Assembly: GCA_030373045.1 (NCBI GenBank)
Contig: JAUCPW010000004.1
Coordinates: 83,981-147,980, forward strand
Length of the DNA stretch: 64,000 nt
DNA from: Candidatus Fermentibacter sp.
Lineage (GTDB): Bacteria > Fermentibacterota > Fermentibacteria > Fermentibacterales > Fermentibacteraceae
Direction of reading: 5' to 3'
Translations under genes and position numbers: made by a program
Notes under the pieces: generated by a model
Seen by the model: only the letters and a program-made list of their open reading frames with translations
The model's database searches: none
What the model was told of the DNA's origin: nothing
Part shown: one piece after another, positions 17,496-26,500 of the stretch
How positions within the stretch are numbered: the first letter of the stretch is position 1
How the letters are laid out: each line of letters begins with the position of its first letter

Positions 17496-18707
17496 CTACT
17501 GCGCCCCCACCGCGCCGATGAGATCGAAGATGGGCAGGTACATCGCGATGACCATGCCGCCGACCACCGCACCGAGGACGACGATCATGATGGGCTCGAG
17601 GATCGATGTGAGGCCGGCGACCGCGACGTCGACCTCCTCCTCGTAGAAGTCGGCTATCTTGAGCAGCATCTCGTCGAGGCCGCCCGTCTCCTCGCCGACC
17701 GCGATCATCGATGTGACCATGGTCGGGAACACGCCCGACGCCTCGAGCGGGTTGGAGATGTTCTCGCCGCCGGAGATGCTGGTGCGCGCCTGCATGATGG
17801 CGTCGGCCACCACCCTGTTGCCCGCGGTCTTGGACGTGATGCTCAGGCCGTCGAGGATGGCGACGCCGCTCGACACCAGCGTTCCGAGGGTCCTGGTGAA
17901 CCTCGCGATGGCCATCTTGCTCTGGAGCTGGCCGAAGACCGGCATGGACAGCTTGATCTTGTCGATCACCTTCTGCCCGGAGTCCGTCTTGTACCACGCC
18001 TTGTAGCCGACGATCAGGGCGATCACGCCGATGATGATGAAGACGATGTTTCCTATGAAGAACTTGGACAGGGCGATGACCAGCTTCGTGGGACCCGGCA
18101 GGTCGCCGCCGAGGTCGGCGAACATGTTCTCGAAGATCGGGATGATGAAGATGAGCATGACGGATATGACCAGGGCCAGCACTATCATGACCACCATCGG
18201 GTAGAGCATTGCGGTCTTGATCTTGGACCTCAGGCTGGCCGACTTCTCGAGGTGGGTCGCGAGCCTTGCCAGGATGGTGTCGAGGATGCCGCCCTGCTCG
18301 CCTGCCGACACCATGTTGACGTAGAGCTCGTTGAAGATGGAGGAGTGCCTGCCCATGGCCTCCGCTAGCGTCCCGCCCTTCTCGACGTCGGAGGTCAGCT
18401 CGCCGATCACGGAGGCGAATGCCTTGTTGTCCTGCTGGCGCCCGAGGATCTGGAGGCAGTTCACCAGCGGGAGGCCCGCGTTGATCATGGTCGCGAACTG
18501 CCTCGTGAAGGTGGCGAGCTGCTTGTCGGTGATGTTGTTGCCGAACTTGCCCAGCTTGCTGAGGTCCATCCCCTTCGAACGGACCTTCGCGTTCGACACC
18601 CCCCTCTTCTCGAGGAGATCGGCCGCGTCCTTGCGGGTTGCCGCCGTTATCGTCCCGGAGAGGGTGCGGCCCTGCTTGTTGGATCCGGACCACAGGAATT
18701 CAGGCAT
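17496..18707 (-). CDS. pilC: Type IV pilus inner-membrane platform protein PilC
   Basis: 403 residues, the usual length. Two T2SSF domains: ATFTRQFATMINAGLPLVNC near residue 70 and RFTRTLGTLVSSGVAILDGL near 270, each followed by a membrane helix (YPMVVMIVLALVISVML; SILEPIMIVVLGAVVGGMV). Forms the inner-membrane base with which PilB and PilT work. It lies 16 bases after pilT in the same leftward operon. Confidence 0.95.
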   Translation of the reverse strand: MPEFLWSGSNKQGRTLSGTITAATRKDAADLLEKRGVSNAKVRSKGMDLSKLGKFGNNITDKQLATFTRQFATMINAGLPLVNCLQILGRQQDNKAFASVIGELTSDVEKGGTLAEAMGRHSSIFNELYVNMVSAGEQGGILDTILARLATHLEKSASLRSKIKTAMLYPMVVMIVLALVISVMLIFIIPIFENMFADLGGDLPGPTKLVIALSKFFIGNIVFIIIGVIALIVGYKAWYKTDSGQKVIDKIKLSMPVFGQLQSKMAIARFTRTLGTLVSSGVAILDGLSITSKTAGNRVVADAIMQARTSISGGENISNPLEASGVFPTMVTSMIAVGEETGGLDEMLLKIADFYEEEVDVAVAGLTSILEPIMIVVLGAVVGGMVIAMYLPIFDLIGAVGAQ

Positions 18708-18723
18708 CGCAATCTCCCGTCAT

Positions 18724-19794
18724 CTATAGGACCTCGCGACCCGTTATCATCATCTGTTCCAGCTCCACCGGGTCCGGCGACCGCTCCAGGGCCACCTCCT
18801 TCGAGATATCCCTCTTGGCGTAGAGCTTGTACAGAGCCTGGTTCATGGTCTGCATCCCGAACTTCTGCCCGGCCTGCATCATGCCGTAGATCTGGTGGAG
18901 CTTGTCCTCGCGGATCGCCGAGCGGACCGCGGGCGTGCAGACCAGGACCTCGGCCGCGAGCGACCTCCCCGTACCCCTCATGCGCGGCACGAGCTGCTGG
19001 GTCATCACGCCGAGCATGACGAACGAGAGCTGGCTCCTGACCTGCTCCTGGCTCTGGGGCGGGAAGGTGTCGATGATCCTGTTGATCGACTCGTAGGTGG
19101 AGTTGGTGTGCAGCGTTGCGAGAGTCAGGTGGCCCGTTTCGGAGATGTTGAGCGCCACCTGCATGGTTTCCTGGTCGCGCATCTCGCCTATCAGCACCAC
19201 GTCGGGGTCCTGCCTGAGCACGTAGCGGAGGGCGTGGGAGAAGCCCTTTGTGTCCTCGCCTATCTCCCTCTGGTTGACTATGCCCTTGTCGTGGTGGTGG
19301 ACGTACTCGATCGGGTCCTCCACGGTGACGATGTGGCAGGGGCGCGTCGCGTTCACCTTGCGGAGAATGGATGCCAGCGTGGTGCTCTTGCCGCAGCCCG
19401 TGGGGCCGGTGACTAGCACCAGACCCTGCCTCTTCTCGGCCAGGGTGCCCACGACGGGCGGCAGCCCCAGCTCCTCGAAACCGAGGATCTCGTACGGGAT
19501 CACCCTGATGGCGCAGGCCACGCATCCCCGCTGGTTGAAGACGTTGGCCCTGAACCTCGACAGACCCTTGATCCCGAAGGCGAAGTCGAGCTCCTTCTCC
19601 ATCTCGAAGCGCTTCTTCTGTTCGTCGCGGAGGAGGCTGTAGACAAGATCCTGCGTGTCCTGCGGGGTGAGCGGGTCGTACTCCATGCGCAGGAGGTCGC
19701 CATCCACCCTGATGACCGGAGGTGCGCCCACCGTGATGTGGAGGTCCGTGGCCCGCCTCTCCATCATCTCCTTCAGGAGCTGCTTGATGTTCAT
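18724..19794 (-). CDS. pilT: Type IV pilus retraction ATPase PilT
   Basis: 356 residues from ATG 19794, overlapping the pilB2 stop as ATGA. Walker A GPTGCGKST (130-138), Asp box IVTVEDPIEYVH, Walker B VVLIGEMRDQETM, His box SETGHLTLATLHTNST, and the PilT-typical CAIRVIP strand. It lacks the N-terminal domain of PilB. Drives pilus retraction. Confidence 0.96.
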   Translation of the reverse strand: MNIKQLLKEMMERRATDLHITVGAPPVIRVDGDLLRMEYDPLTPQDTQDLVYSLLRDEQKKRFEMEKELDFAFGIKGLSRFRANVFNQRGCVACAIRVIPYEILGFEELGLPPVVGTLAEKRQGLVLVTGPTGCGKSTTLASILRKVNATRPCHIVTVEDPIEYVHHHDKGIVNQREIGEDTKGFSHALRYVLRQDPDVVLIGEMRDQETMQVALNISETGHLTLATLHTNSTYESINRIIDTFPPQSQEQVRSQLSFVMLGVMTQQLVPRMRGTGRSLAAEVLVCTPAVRSAIREDKLHQIYGMMQAGQKFGMQTMNQALYKLYAKRDISKEVALERSPDPVELEQMMITGREVL

Positions 19795-21620
19795 GCCAGC
19801 CGGCCTTTCTTCTCTTGTGCGCCCGGAACGACCTTGGGCTTGATCTCCCCGCTCTCCACCCTCGCAAGATACCGCTTCCTGGCCTCCTTGACCTCCGTCT
19901 CGTCGTCCGCCGTGACGCGGTTGATCTCGTCGAGGGTGGAATTGCCGTTGCGCATCTTGTCCACGGCGTCCATCCTGAGGGTCCTCATGCCGTTCTCCAC
20001 GCCGATCACCCTCAGCGCTCCCGTGGCCACCTTGTCTATCACGGCCTGTCTCACGAACTTGTCGATGGTCATGACCTCGTAGATGCCCGTGCGGCCCTTG
20101 TACCCGGAGCCGTTGCAGGCCTTGCAGCCCTTGGCGATGAAGGTGTTGGCGCCCCTCAGCTCCTCGGGGTCGATGCCCGACTCGATCAGCTCCTCCGGGG
20201 TGTGCGTGTGCGGCTCCCTGCACTTGGAGCAGACCTTCCGCAGGAGGCGCTGGGCCATGATGGTCCTGACCGCGGACGCCACGAGGAACGGCTTGATCCC
20301 GATGTCCACGAGCCTGTTGATGGTGCTTGGGGCGTCGTTCGTGTGGATGGTGGAGAAGACGAGGTGCCCCGTGAGCGCCGCCTTGATGGCGATCGAGGCG
20401 GTTTCGAGGTCCCTTATCTCGCCGACCATGATGATGTTCGGATCCTGCCTGAGGATGGCACGCAGGGCCGACGCGAAGTCGTATCCCATCGCGAAGTCGA
20501 TCTGGGTCTGCAGGATGCCGTCGATGTTGTACTCGACCGGGTCCTCGGCGGTGATGATGTTGACCCTGGGCGTGTTGAGCGTGCTCAGGGCGGAGTACAG
20601 GGTCGTGGTCTTGCCGCTGCCCGTGGGCCCCGTGACGAGCACGATGCCGTACGGCGAGTTGACGCCCCTGAGGAAGTCGCCCAGGGCGTCCTCCGGGAAG
20701 CCGAGCTGCCTCAGGTCGAACTCGAGGTTCCCCCTGTCGAGGATTCGGAGCACGATCTTCTCACCGTTGACGGTAGGGACGGCGTTCACCCGGAAGTCGA
20801 TCCAGCGGTTGTCGACCTTGGCCTTTATCCTGCCGTCCTGGGTCTTCCTCTTCTCGGCTATGTCCATCCTCGCCATGATCTTGAGACGACTGAGGATGGA
20901 CGGCTGGATGTCCTTGGGCAGCCTGCGGACCTCGAAGCAGGTGCCGTCCCTCCGGTACCTGATCCTGAGGTACTTCTCGTACGGCTCGATGTGTATGTCG
21001 CTGGCCTCTATCTTGACGGCGCGGCTGATGACCTGCTCGACGAACTTGACCACGGGGGCGTCTCCCATGGCCGAATCGTCCTCCGTCAGGGCCTCCTCGT
21101 CCTCGTCGACGACCTCCAGGCTCTCGACGGTCTCGAGTTCGCTTTCCTTCTCGTCGTAGGTCTCGAGCTTCTCCTCCACGGTGACCAGGTCGTCCACCTT
21201 GCCGTAGAGCTCGTCGAGGCAACGCCTGACGGCCGACGGAGCGGAGGCGAAGACCAGTATCTCGCGGCCCACGGCGAACTTGACCTCGTCGACCGCGAAG
21301 AGGTTGCCGGGGTTGGCCATGGCGACGTGGACGTAGTTCCCCTCGTCGGCGATCGGGATGATGATGAACTTCCGGGCGGTCTCCTCGGGGATGACCTTGG
21401 CGAGCGAGGGATCGAGCGGGGTCTCGTTGAGATAGATCGGCTCGACGCTGTAGATCTCGGCCAGGAACTCGGTGACTATCTCCTCGGGCACCTTGCCGAG
21501 CGCCACGAGGCTCTCGGCCAGGTCGGTCTCCCCGGGCCCGAATTCGGCTATGACCGCCTCGACCTCGTCCGAGGTGACGATGCCGGCCTCGACCAGCATC
21601 ATCCCCAGGCGGCTAAGCAA
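19791..21620 (-). CDS. pilB: Type IV pilus extension ATPase PilB (copy 2)
   Basis: 609 residues from a TTG at 21620 (reading M-LSRLGMMLVEAGIVTSDE, matching the first PilB helix); ATGs at 21602 and 21599 are alternatives. N-terminal MshEN-like domain, acidic linker (KESELETVESLEVVDEDEEA), then the GspE core: EASDIHIEP, Walker A GPTGSGKTTT, Walker B IIMVGEIRDLET, and a tetracysteine zinc site CSKC...CKAC. All catalytic motifs are intact. Read after a PilB paralogue (21665-23422) with a 44-base gap. Confidence 0.92.
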   Translation of the reverse strand: MLSRLGMMLVEAGIVTSDEVEAVIAEFGPGETDLAESLVALGKVPEEIVTEFLAEIYSVEPIYLNETPLDPSLAKVIPEETARKFIIIPIADEGNYVHVAMANPGNLFAVDEVKFAVGREILVFASAPSAVRRCLDELYGKVDDLVTVEEKLETYDEKESELETVESLEVVDEDEEALTEDDSAMGDAPVVKFVEQVISRAVKIEASDIHIEPYEKYLRIRYRRDGTCFEVRRLPKDIQPSILSRLKIMARMDIAEKRKTQDGRIKAKVDNRWIDFRVNAVPTVNGEKIVLRILDRGNLEFDLRQLGFPEDALGDFLRGVNSPYGIVLVTGPTGSGKTTTLYSALSTLNTPRVNIITAEDPVEYNIDGILQTQIDFAMGYDFASALRAILRQDPNIIMVGEIRDLETASIAIKAALTGHLVFSTIHTNDAPSTINRLVDIGIKPFLVASAVRTIMAQRLLRKVCSKCREPHTHTPEELIESGIDPEELRGANTFIAKGCKACNGSGYKGRTGIYEVMTIDKFVRQAVIDKVATGALRVIGVENGMRTLRMDAVDKMRNGNSTLDEINRVTADDETEVKEARKRYLARVESGEIKPKVVPGAQEKKGRLA

Positions 21621-21664
21621 GGCTCGTCCAGCCCGGAGCGCCGGTGCGGCCTTCGTCAGGCCCG

Positions 21665-23422
21665 CTATTCGCCACCGACCGTACCCCTTATGACTTCCTC
21701 GAACGTGGTCATGCCGCGCTCGAGCTTCCTCAGGGCGGCCTCGCGCAGGTTGACCATGCCGGCGGCGAGGGCGGCCTTCTCTATCTGGATGCTGTTGGCG
21801 TCGCTCTCGATGAGCTGCCTGATCTCCTCGGTGACGGGCATCACCTCGAAGATCCCCTCCCGGCCCCTGTACCCGGTGTTGTTGCAGAAGTCGCACCCGG
21901 TGCCCTCGTGGAAGGTGAAGTTCGCGAACCGGGCGGGGTCGATGCCGGCCTCCACCAGGGCCTCGTCGGGCACGTGGACCTGCGCCTTGCACTTGGGGCA
22001 GATCCTCCGGATCAGCCTCTGGGAGCAGATGGCGATGAGCGAGGTGCTGAGCATGAACGGCTCGGTGCCCATGTCGATCAGCCTGTTGATCGTGCTGGGC
22101 GCGTCGTTGGTATGCGTGGTGGAGAGCACGAGGTGGCCGGTCAGCGCCGCCCTGATTGCGATCTGCGAGGTTTCCTGGTCCCTTATCTCGCCGACCATGA
22201 TGATGTCGGGGTCCTGCCTCAGATAGGCCCTGAGCGCGGATGCGAACGTGAGGCCGATCTCCTCGTTCATCTGGACCTGGTTGATGCCCTTCAGGTTGAA
22301 CTCGACCGGGTTCTCGGCGGTCATGATGTTGACGCCTATGTCGTTCAGCTCGGTGAGAGCGGAGTAGAGCGTGGTGGTCTTGCCGCAGCCCGTGGGCCCG
22401 GTGACAAGCACGATACCGTACGGGCGCTTGATGGCGCGGCGCAGCTCCTTCAGGCTCTCGTCCTCCATGCCGAGCTTCTCGAGGTCGAGTATGACCTTGC
22501 TGCGGTCGAGCAGGCGGACCTCGACCTTCTCGCCGAAAAGGGTGGGCAGGGTGGCGAGACGCATGTCGACGAAGCGGTCGCCCACGCGGATCTTCTGCCG
22601 GCCGTCCTGCGGGAGGTGCCTCTCGGCGATGTTCATCCCGCCCAGGATCTTGAGCCTGCTGACTATGGCGGACCGGTACTTGCGGCTGGGGCGCATAACC
22701 TCGTGGAGCACGCCGTCGATCCTGAACCTGATCCTGATGTACTTCTCGAAGGGCTCGAAGTGGATGTCGCTCGCGCCCCGCTTGACCGCGTCGGCGATGA
22801 TGCTGTTGACGAGCTTGACCACGGGCGAATCGGCCACGAGGCTGGAGATGTCCTCCTCCTCGACCGTCGTCCCGTCGTCCTCGTCCATGACCATCGACTC
22901 GAAGACCTCGTCGCCGACGAGGATGTTCTCGGACGCGATCGCGTCGCCGGGATCGTCCTTCTTCTCGACGATCGACTTCTGATCCAGCGACACGAGGGCC
23001 TCGGTCTCGGGGTAGAAGCGCCTTATGGCCCTGATGATCATGCTGGATGCGCAGATATGGGGCTCTATCTCGAGCCCGATGGAGAATCTGAGGTCGTCTA
23101 TGGCGAAGAGGTTGTCGGGATCGGTCATGGCGACGACGAGGACCTTGCCGTCCTTGCGGATGGGCACCACCTCGTACCGCCTGGCGACCTCCGGGGGGAC
23201 GAGCTTGATGATGGCGTTGTCGACATCGACGTCGTCGAGGTTGACGCTCTCGACCCTGTGCTGTTTCGCGAGGTTCTCGTTCAGGTCGCTCTCGGCGATG
23301 GCCTTTATCTTGACGAGGTTGAAGCCCAGCCGGCCGCCCTCGGCACGCTGCTGCTTGAGTGCCTGCTCGAGCTGATCGCGGGTGATCAGACCGGCTTCGA
23401 GAAGCATCTGGCCGAGTTTCAA
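21665..23422 (-). CDS. pilB: Type IV pilus extension ATPase PilB (copy 1)
   Basis: 585 residues from a TTG at 23422 with GAGAGGGG upstream; the longer frame goes back under the SprA-like gene. N-terminal KLGQMLLEAGLITRDQLEQ, MshEN-like domain, acidic linker, RGASDIHFEPFEKY, Walker A GPTGCGKTTT, ATPase Asp box TAENPVEF, Walker B IIMVGEIRDQET, and zinc cysteines CPKC...CDFC. Motifs are intact, so two active extension ATPases seem to be made. First gene of the pil operon, with a TTGACA-N17-GAAAAT promoter ahead. Confidence 0.92.
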   Translation of the reverse strand: MKLGQMLLEAGLITRDQLEQALKQQRAEGGRLGFNLVKIKAIAESDLNENLAKQHRVESVNLDDVDVDNAIIKLVPPEVARRYEVVPIRKDGKVLVVAMTDPDNLFAIDDLRFSIGLEIEPHICASSMIIRAIRRFYPETEALVSLDQKSIVEKKDDPGDAIASENILVGDEVFESMVMDEDDGTTVEEEDISSLVADSPVVKLVNSIIADAVKRGASDIHFEPFEKYIRIRFRIDGVLHEVMRPSRKYRSAIVSRLKILGGMNIAERHLPQDGRQKIRVGDRFVDMRLATLPTLFGEKVEVRLLDRSKVILDLEKLGMEDESLKELRRAIKRPYGIVLVTGPTGCGKTTTLYSALTELNDIGVNIMTAENPVEFNLKGINQVQMNEEIGLTFASALRAYLRQDPDIIMVGEIRDQETSQIAIRAALTGHLVLSTTHTNDAPSTINRLIDMGTEPFMLSTSLIAICSQRLIRRICPKCKAQVHVPDEALVEAGIDPARFANFTFHEGTGCDFCNNTGYRGREGIFEVMPVTEEIRQLIESDANSIQIEKAALAAGMVNLREAALRKLERGMTTFEEVIRGTVGGE

Positions 23423-23530
23423 GCTGGTCCAGCCCCTCTCTGTGGATGCTGCGGCGAGCGCATGACCGAAACGTGCGCGCCGCGGACGGGCTACCCCTGC
23501 ACCGCCGGCAACAACGGTCTCGTTCCATGA

Positions 23531-23559
23531 ATTTTCGCTGTCTGGAGGGGCTCTGTCAA
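23531..23559 (-). promoter_or_regulatory. Sigma-70-type promoter of the pil operon
   Basis: Minus-strand -35 TTGACA (23559-23554, perfect), 17-base spacer, -10 GAAAAT (23536-23531, 4 of 6). About 100 bases before the proposed pilB1 start and just after the SprA-like gene's end. Confidence 0.45.
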
Positions 23560-23577
23560 TGAACGGGAGGGCTGCGG

Positions 23578-26500
23578 CTAGAAGTTGATCGTCACCCAGA
23601 CGTCCAGGCCGACGTCCTTCTGGTCGTAGACCGAGTTGACCCTGTCCGTCTTCCAGCCGTAGATGGCGGTCATCCCAGCGGTCACGGTGCCGAAGTCGTA
23701 GTTCGCCGAAGGCTCGATCCTCCATTCCACCCTGTCGCTCTGCGTCTGGTCCTCGTAGCCGGGGATCTCTATGAAGGAGGACGTCCTCGACCTCGTGATC
23801 TTCAGGGCGGTCGTGAGATCGCTCTGGAAGCTGACCCTCAGGCGGTCGAGGAGCGGCAGCGGGATGGCGATGCCGCCGGGGGCGCTGAAGGCGTACTGCA
23901 CGTTGAGCTGGAAGCTGTTGCTGTTGCTCCTGGTGCGCGCGTTGGTGCCCGTGAAGTTGCGGGTCGAGGTGGTGGTGAGGTTGTTCGAGAACGTGACCTG
24001 GACCTCGTTCTTCAGCGTGCCCGTGACGCTGAACAGCGGCGCCCACCTGACCGACTCTGTCCTGCTCGTCGGTATGTACTCGTCCTCCTCGAAGCGCCCG
24101 CTCTCGCTGGTCTCGAACCTGTAGCCCGTGCTGAGGCTGCCCGAGCGCAGCAGGCCGGCCAGGGGCCTGAAGCGCTCGAGACCCGTCCACGACAGGGACA
24201 CGGATGGCCAGGTCTTCGAGATCTGCCTGTTCCAGTAGCCGGAGTAGTAGTGGCGGGTGTCCGTGCGCGAGTATTCCGACCGGAACGCCATCGTCGTGAA
24301 GAAGCGCACCCCGCTCGAGACCTGCAGGTTGTCGCTGGTCGTCCTGTCGTATGGATCGATCCCGTCGAGCAGAGGCTCGAGGCCGAACCTGTAGGAGTAT
24401 CCCGGATAGTAGCCGAGCTCGTTGTACTCGGTCCCCACCGTTCTCGAGAACACGATCGTCGGATCCGTCACGTTCCCCGCCCACCTGTCGAGCTTCGAGA
24501 GGATCCAGCGCGGGCTCCCCGGGGCTGCCTGCTCGTCGAAACGCTCGTCCCGCAGCCTGGCCAGGGATCTAAGGGCCTGGACGAGGCCGAGGCGGAGGTT
24601 CAGCCGCCTCGTCGCGGAGACGGCGACGTCGGGGCTCCCCAGCGAGTCGCTCCCGGAGGCGGTATGGGGCGCGAGCCTGCTCGAGTTGTACACCGCGTCG
24701 TAGCTCAGCCTGGGTATGACGAGGCGGAAGAAGTCGAAATCCTGGGAGAGGCTCAGGCTCTGGTTGCGGTTCGTCTCCCTGCCCGTGTTCATCGAGAGGT
24801 CGCCCTCCCACGGATACAGGAGGTCCCTGCCGACGCCCAGGGAGAAGGAGGAGCTCTGCCCCTTCCAGAACCCGAAGGAGAGCGAGAAGCTCGTCCCGAG
24901 GGTCCTGGCCCTGGTGTTCCGTGTCTGGACCGTGTCCTCGTCGCCCAGCTCCCACCTCGTATCCCACGAGTTCTGCCTCACCACGTCCCATGCGATCCTC
25001 GTGGGCCACGGGCTGAAGAACTCCGCCACGGGGAGGCTGAAGAGGCGCATCTGCGGAAGCGGAAGGTCGTACTGCACCTCGCCGCGGGCCGACTGGAGCG
25101 AATCCATGTAGGTCGGTGACCTGCCGTTCGAGACGCCATAGGAATGGCTGAACTGCCATGGGTCGAGGATGTACCGCGAGAGCCCCGTGGACCCCGACCT
25201 GTTGCGCCGCAGCGTCAGGCCCGTGTCCCACTCGTCGGTCTGGGTGCGGTTCTCCCAGGCCTCTTCGCCCTCGAGCCTCCTGTCGGAGCTCGACTCGAAC
25301 CGGGGTTCCGAGATCTGCCTGCTGATGGCGAAGGTTGCAGGCATGGAGAGATACCAGGTTCTCGGGGTGAACTTCTCGGCGTAGAGGGTGACATCGGAGG
25401 CATAGCGGGTCGTGGTGCTCCCCTGACCGCTGGATGCGCCCAGGCCGTGGAAGTCGGCTCCCATGCGCCTGTAGTCACCGGTGAGACGCACCAGGTCGGC
25501 CATCTCGACGGTCGTGCTCAGCCTCCTGGCCAGATCGGGCTCGCTGTAGGGCCCGAGGAGGACGATGTCGTCCATCCAGGCCTCCGTGGAGAGGACGAGG
25601 CCGGTGTCGTTCCTGATGCCGGCACTCAGGACCATCACGTCGGAGAGGCTGGGGTTGCCCCTCACCGCGATGTCGCCCAGCCTCAGGTAGGGGAGCCCCC
25701 GCTGCTGCTTGAGCTCCCTCACCGCCGTCAGGTCGTCCAGGTCGACCTGGACCTCCTGCCAGCCCGGCTGGAGCTGCGTGCTGACCTCGTAGTAGTTCAG
25801 GGTGTCCCTGCCCAGCCTGAAGAAGAACTCGCCGGCGGCCGCGAGGTCGCCGTGGACCGGGTATCTCACCGTCCGGTAGGAGGTGTAGTCCTCGGAAGAG
25901 TAGTAGTACTGGGTCGCCATGGCCTCGTGCCCCGGCAGGATGCCGGCCACCTCGATCGCGATCGACTGCTCCAGCTTGATGTCGCCGTTGTCGTCGCGCC
26001 CGGGGCTGACTCCGGGGGGCGGGTCGTCGTGGTACTCCTGGTTGTCCTGGTTGTTGACGGTGGAGACGACCAGTTCCTCGCCGGGCATCGCGGGGACTCC
26101 GATGCTGTCGAACGGGACCACGGCGCAGGGCTCCCAGCGGTTCCCGACTATCTCGAACTCGTATACGTCGATCGTGTCCTGCTGTGTGAATCCGTCCATC
26201 CAGAGCCGCGCATAGCAGATCTTCTCCCAGGTGGGTTCCGACCCGGAGGCCTGAGGGACAGTAACAAGGGTGGAATCCGAGAGCGGCACCTCGATCAGGA
26301 CCCATCCGTTCTCGTTCGGCCCCGAGATGAAGTAGTCGGGATCGTCGAGCGGGATGGTGATCCTGAAGAACGAGCTGGTCCTGTCGAGCATGCCGTTCCT
26401 GTTCAGGTCCTCGGTGTCGAGCTTCGTGTTCCCCTGGGTTCCGTTTCTCCCGGCGTATCCGTTTGTATTGTAGTTGTCGCGGTTGGGGTCTCCCCCTGCC

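Noticed and set aside
19815..23530. Long plus-strand open frames opposite the pilB genes
   Set aside because: Antisense shadows; the minus strand has clear PilB motifs throughout.
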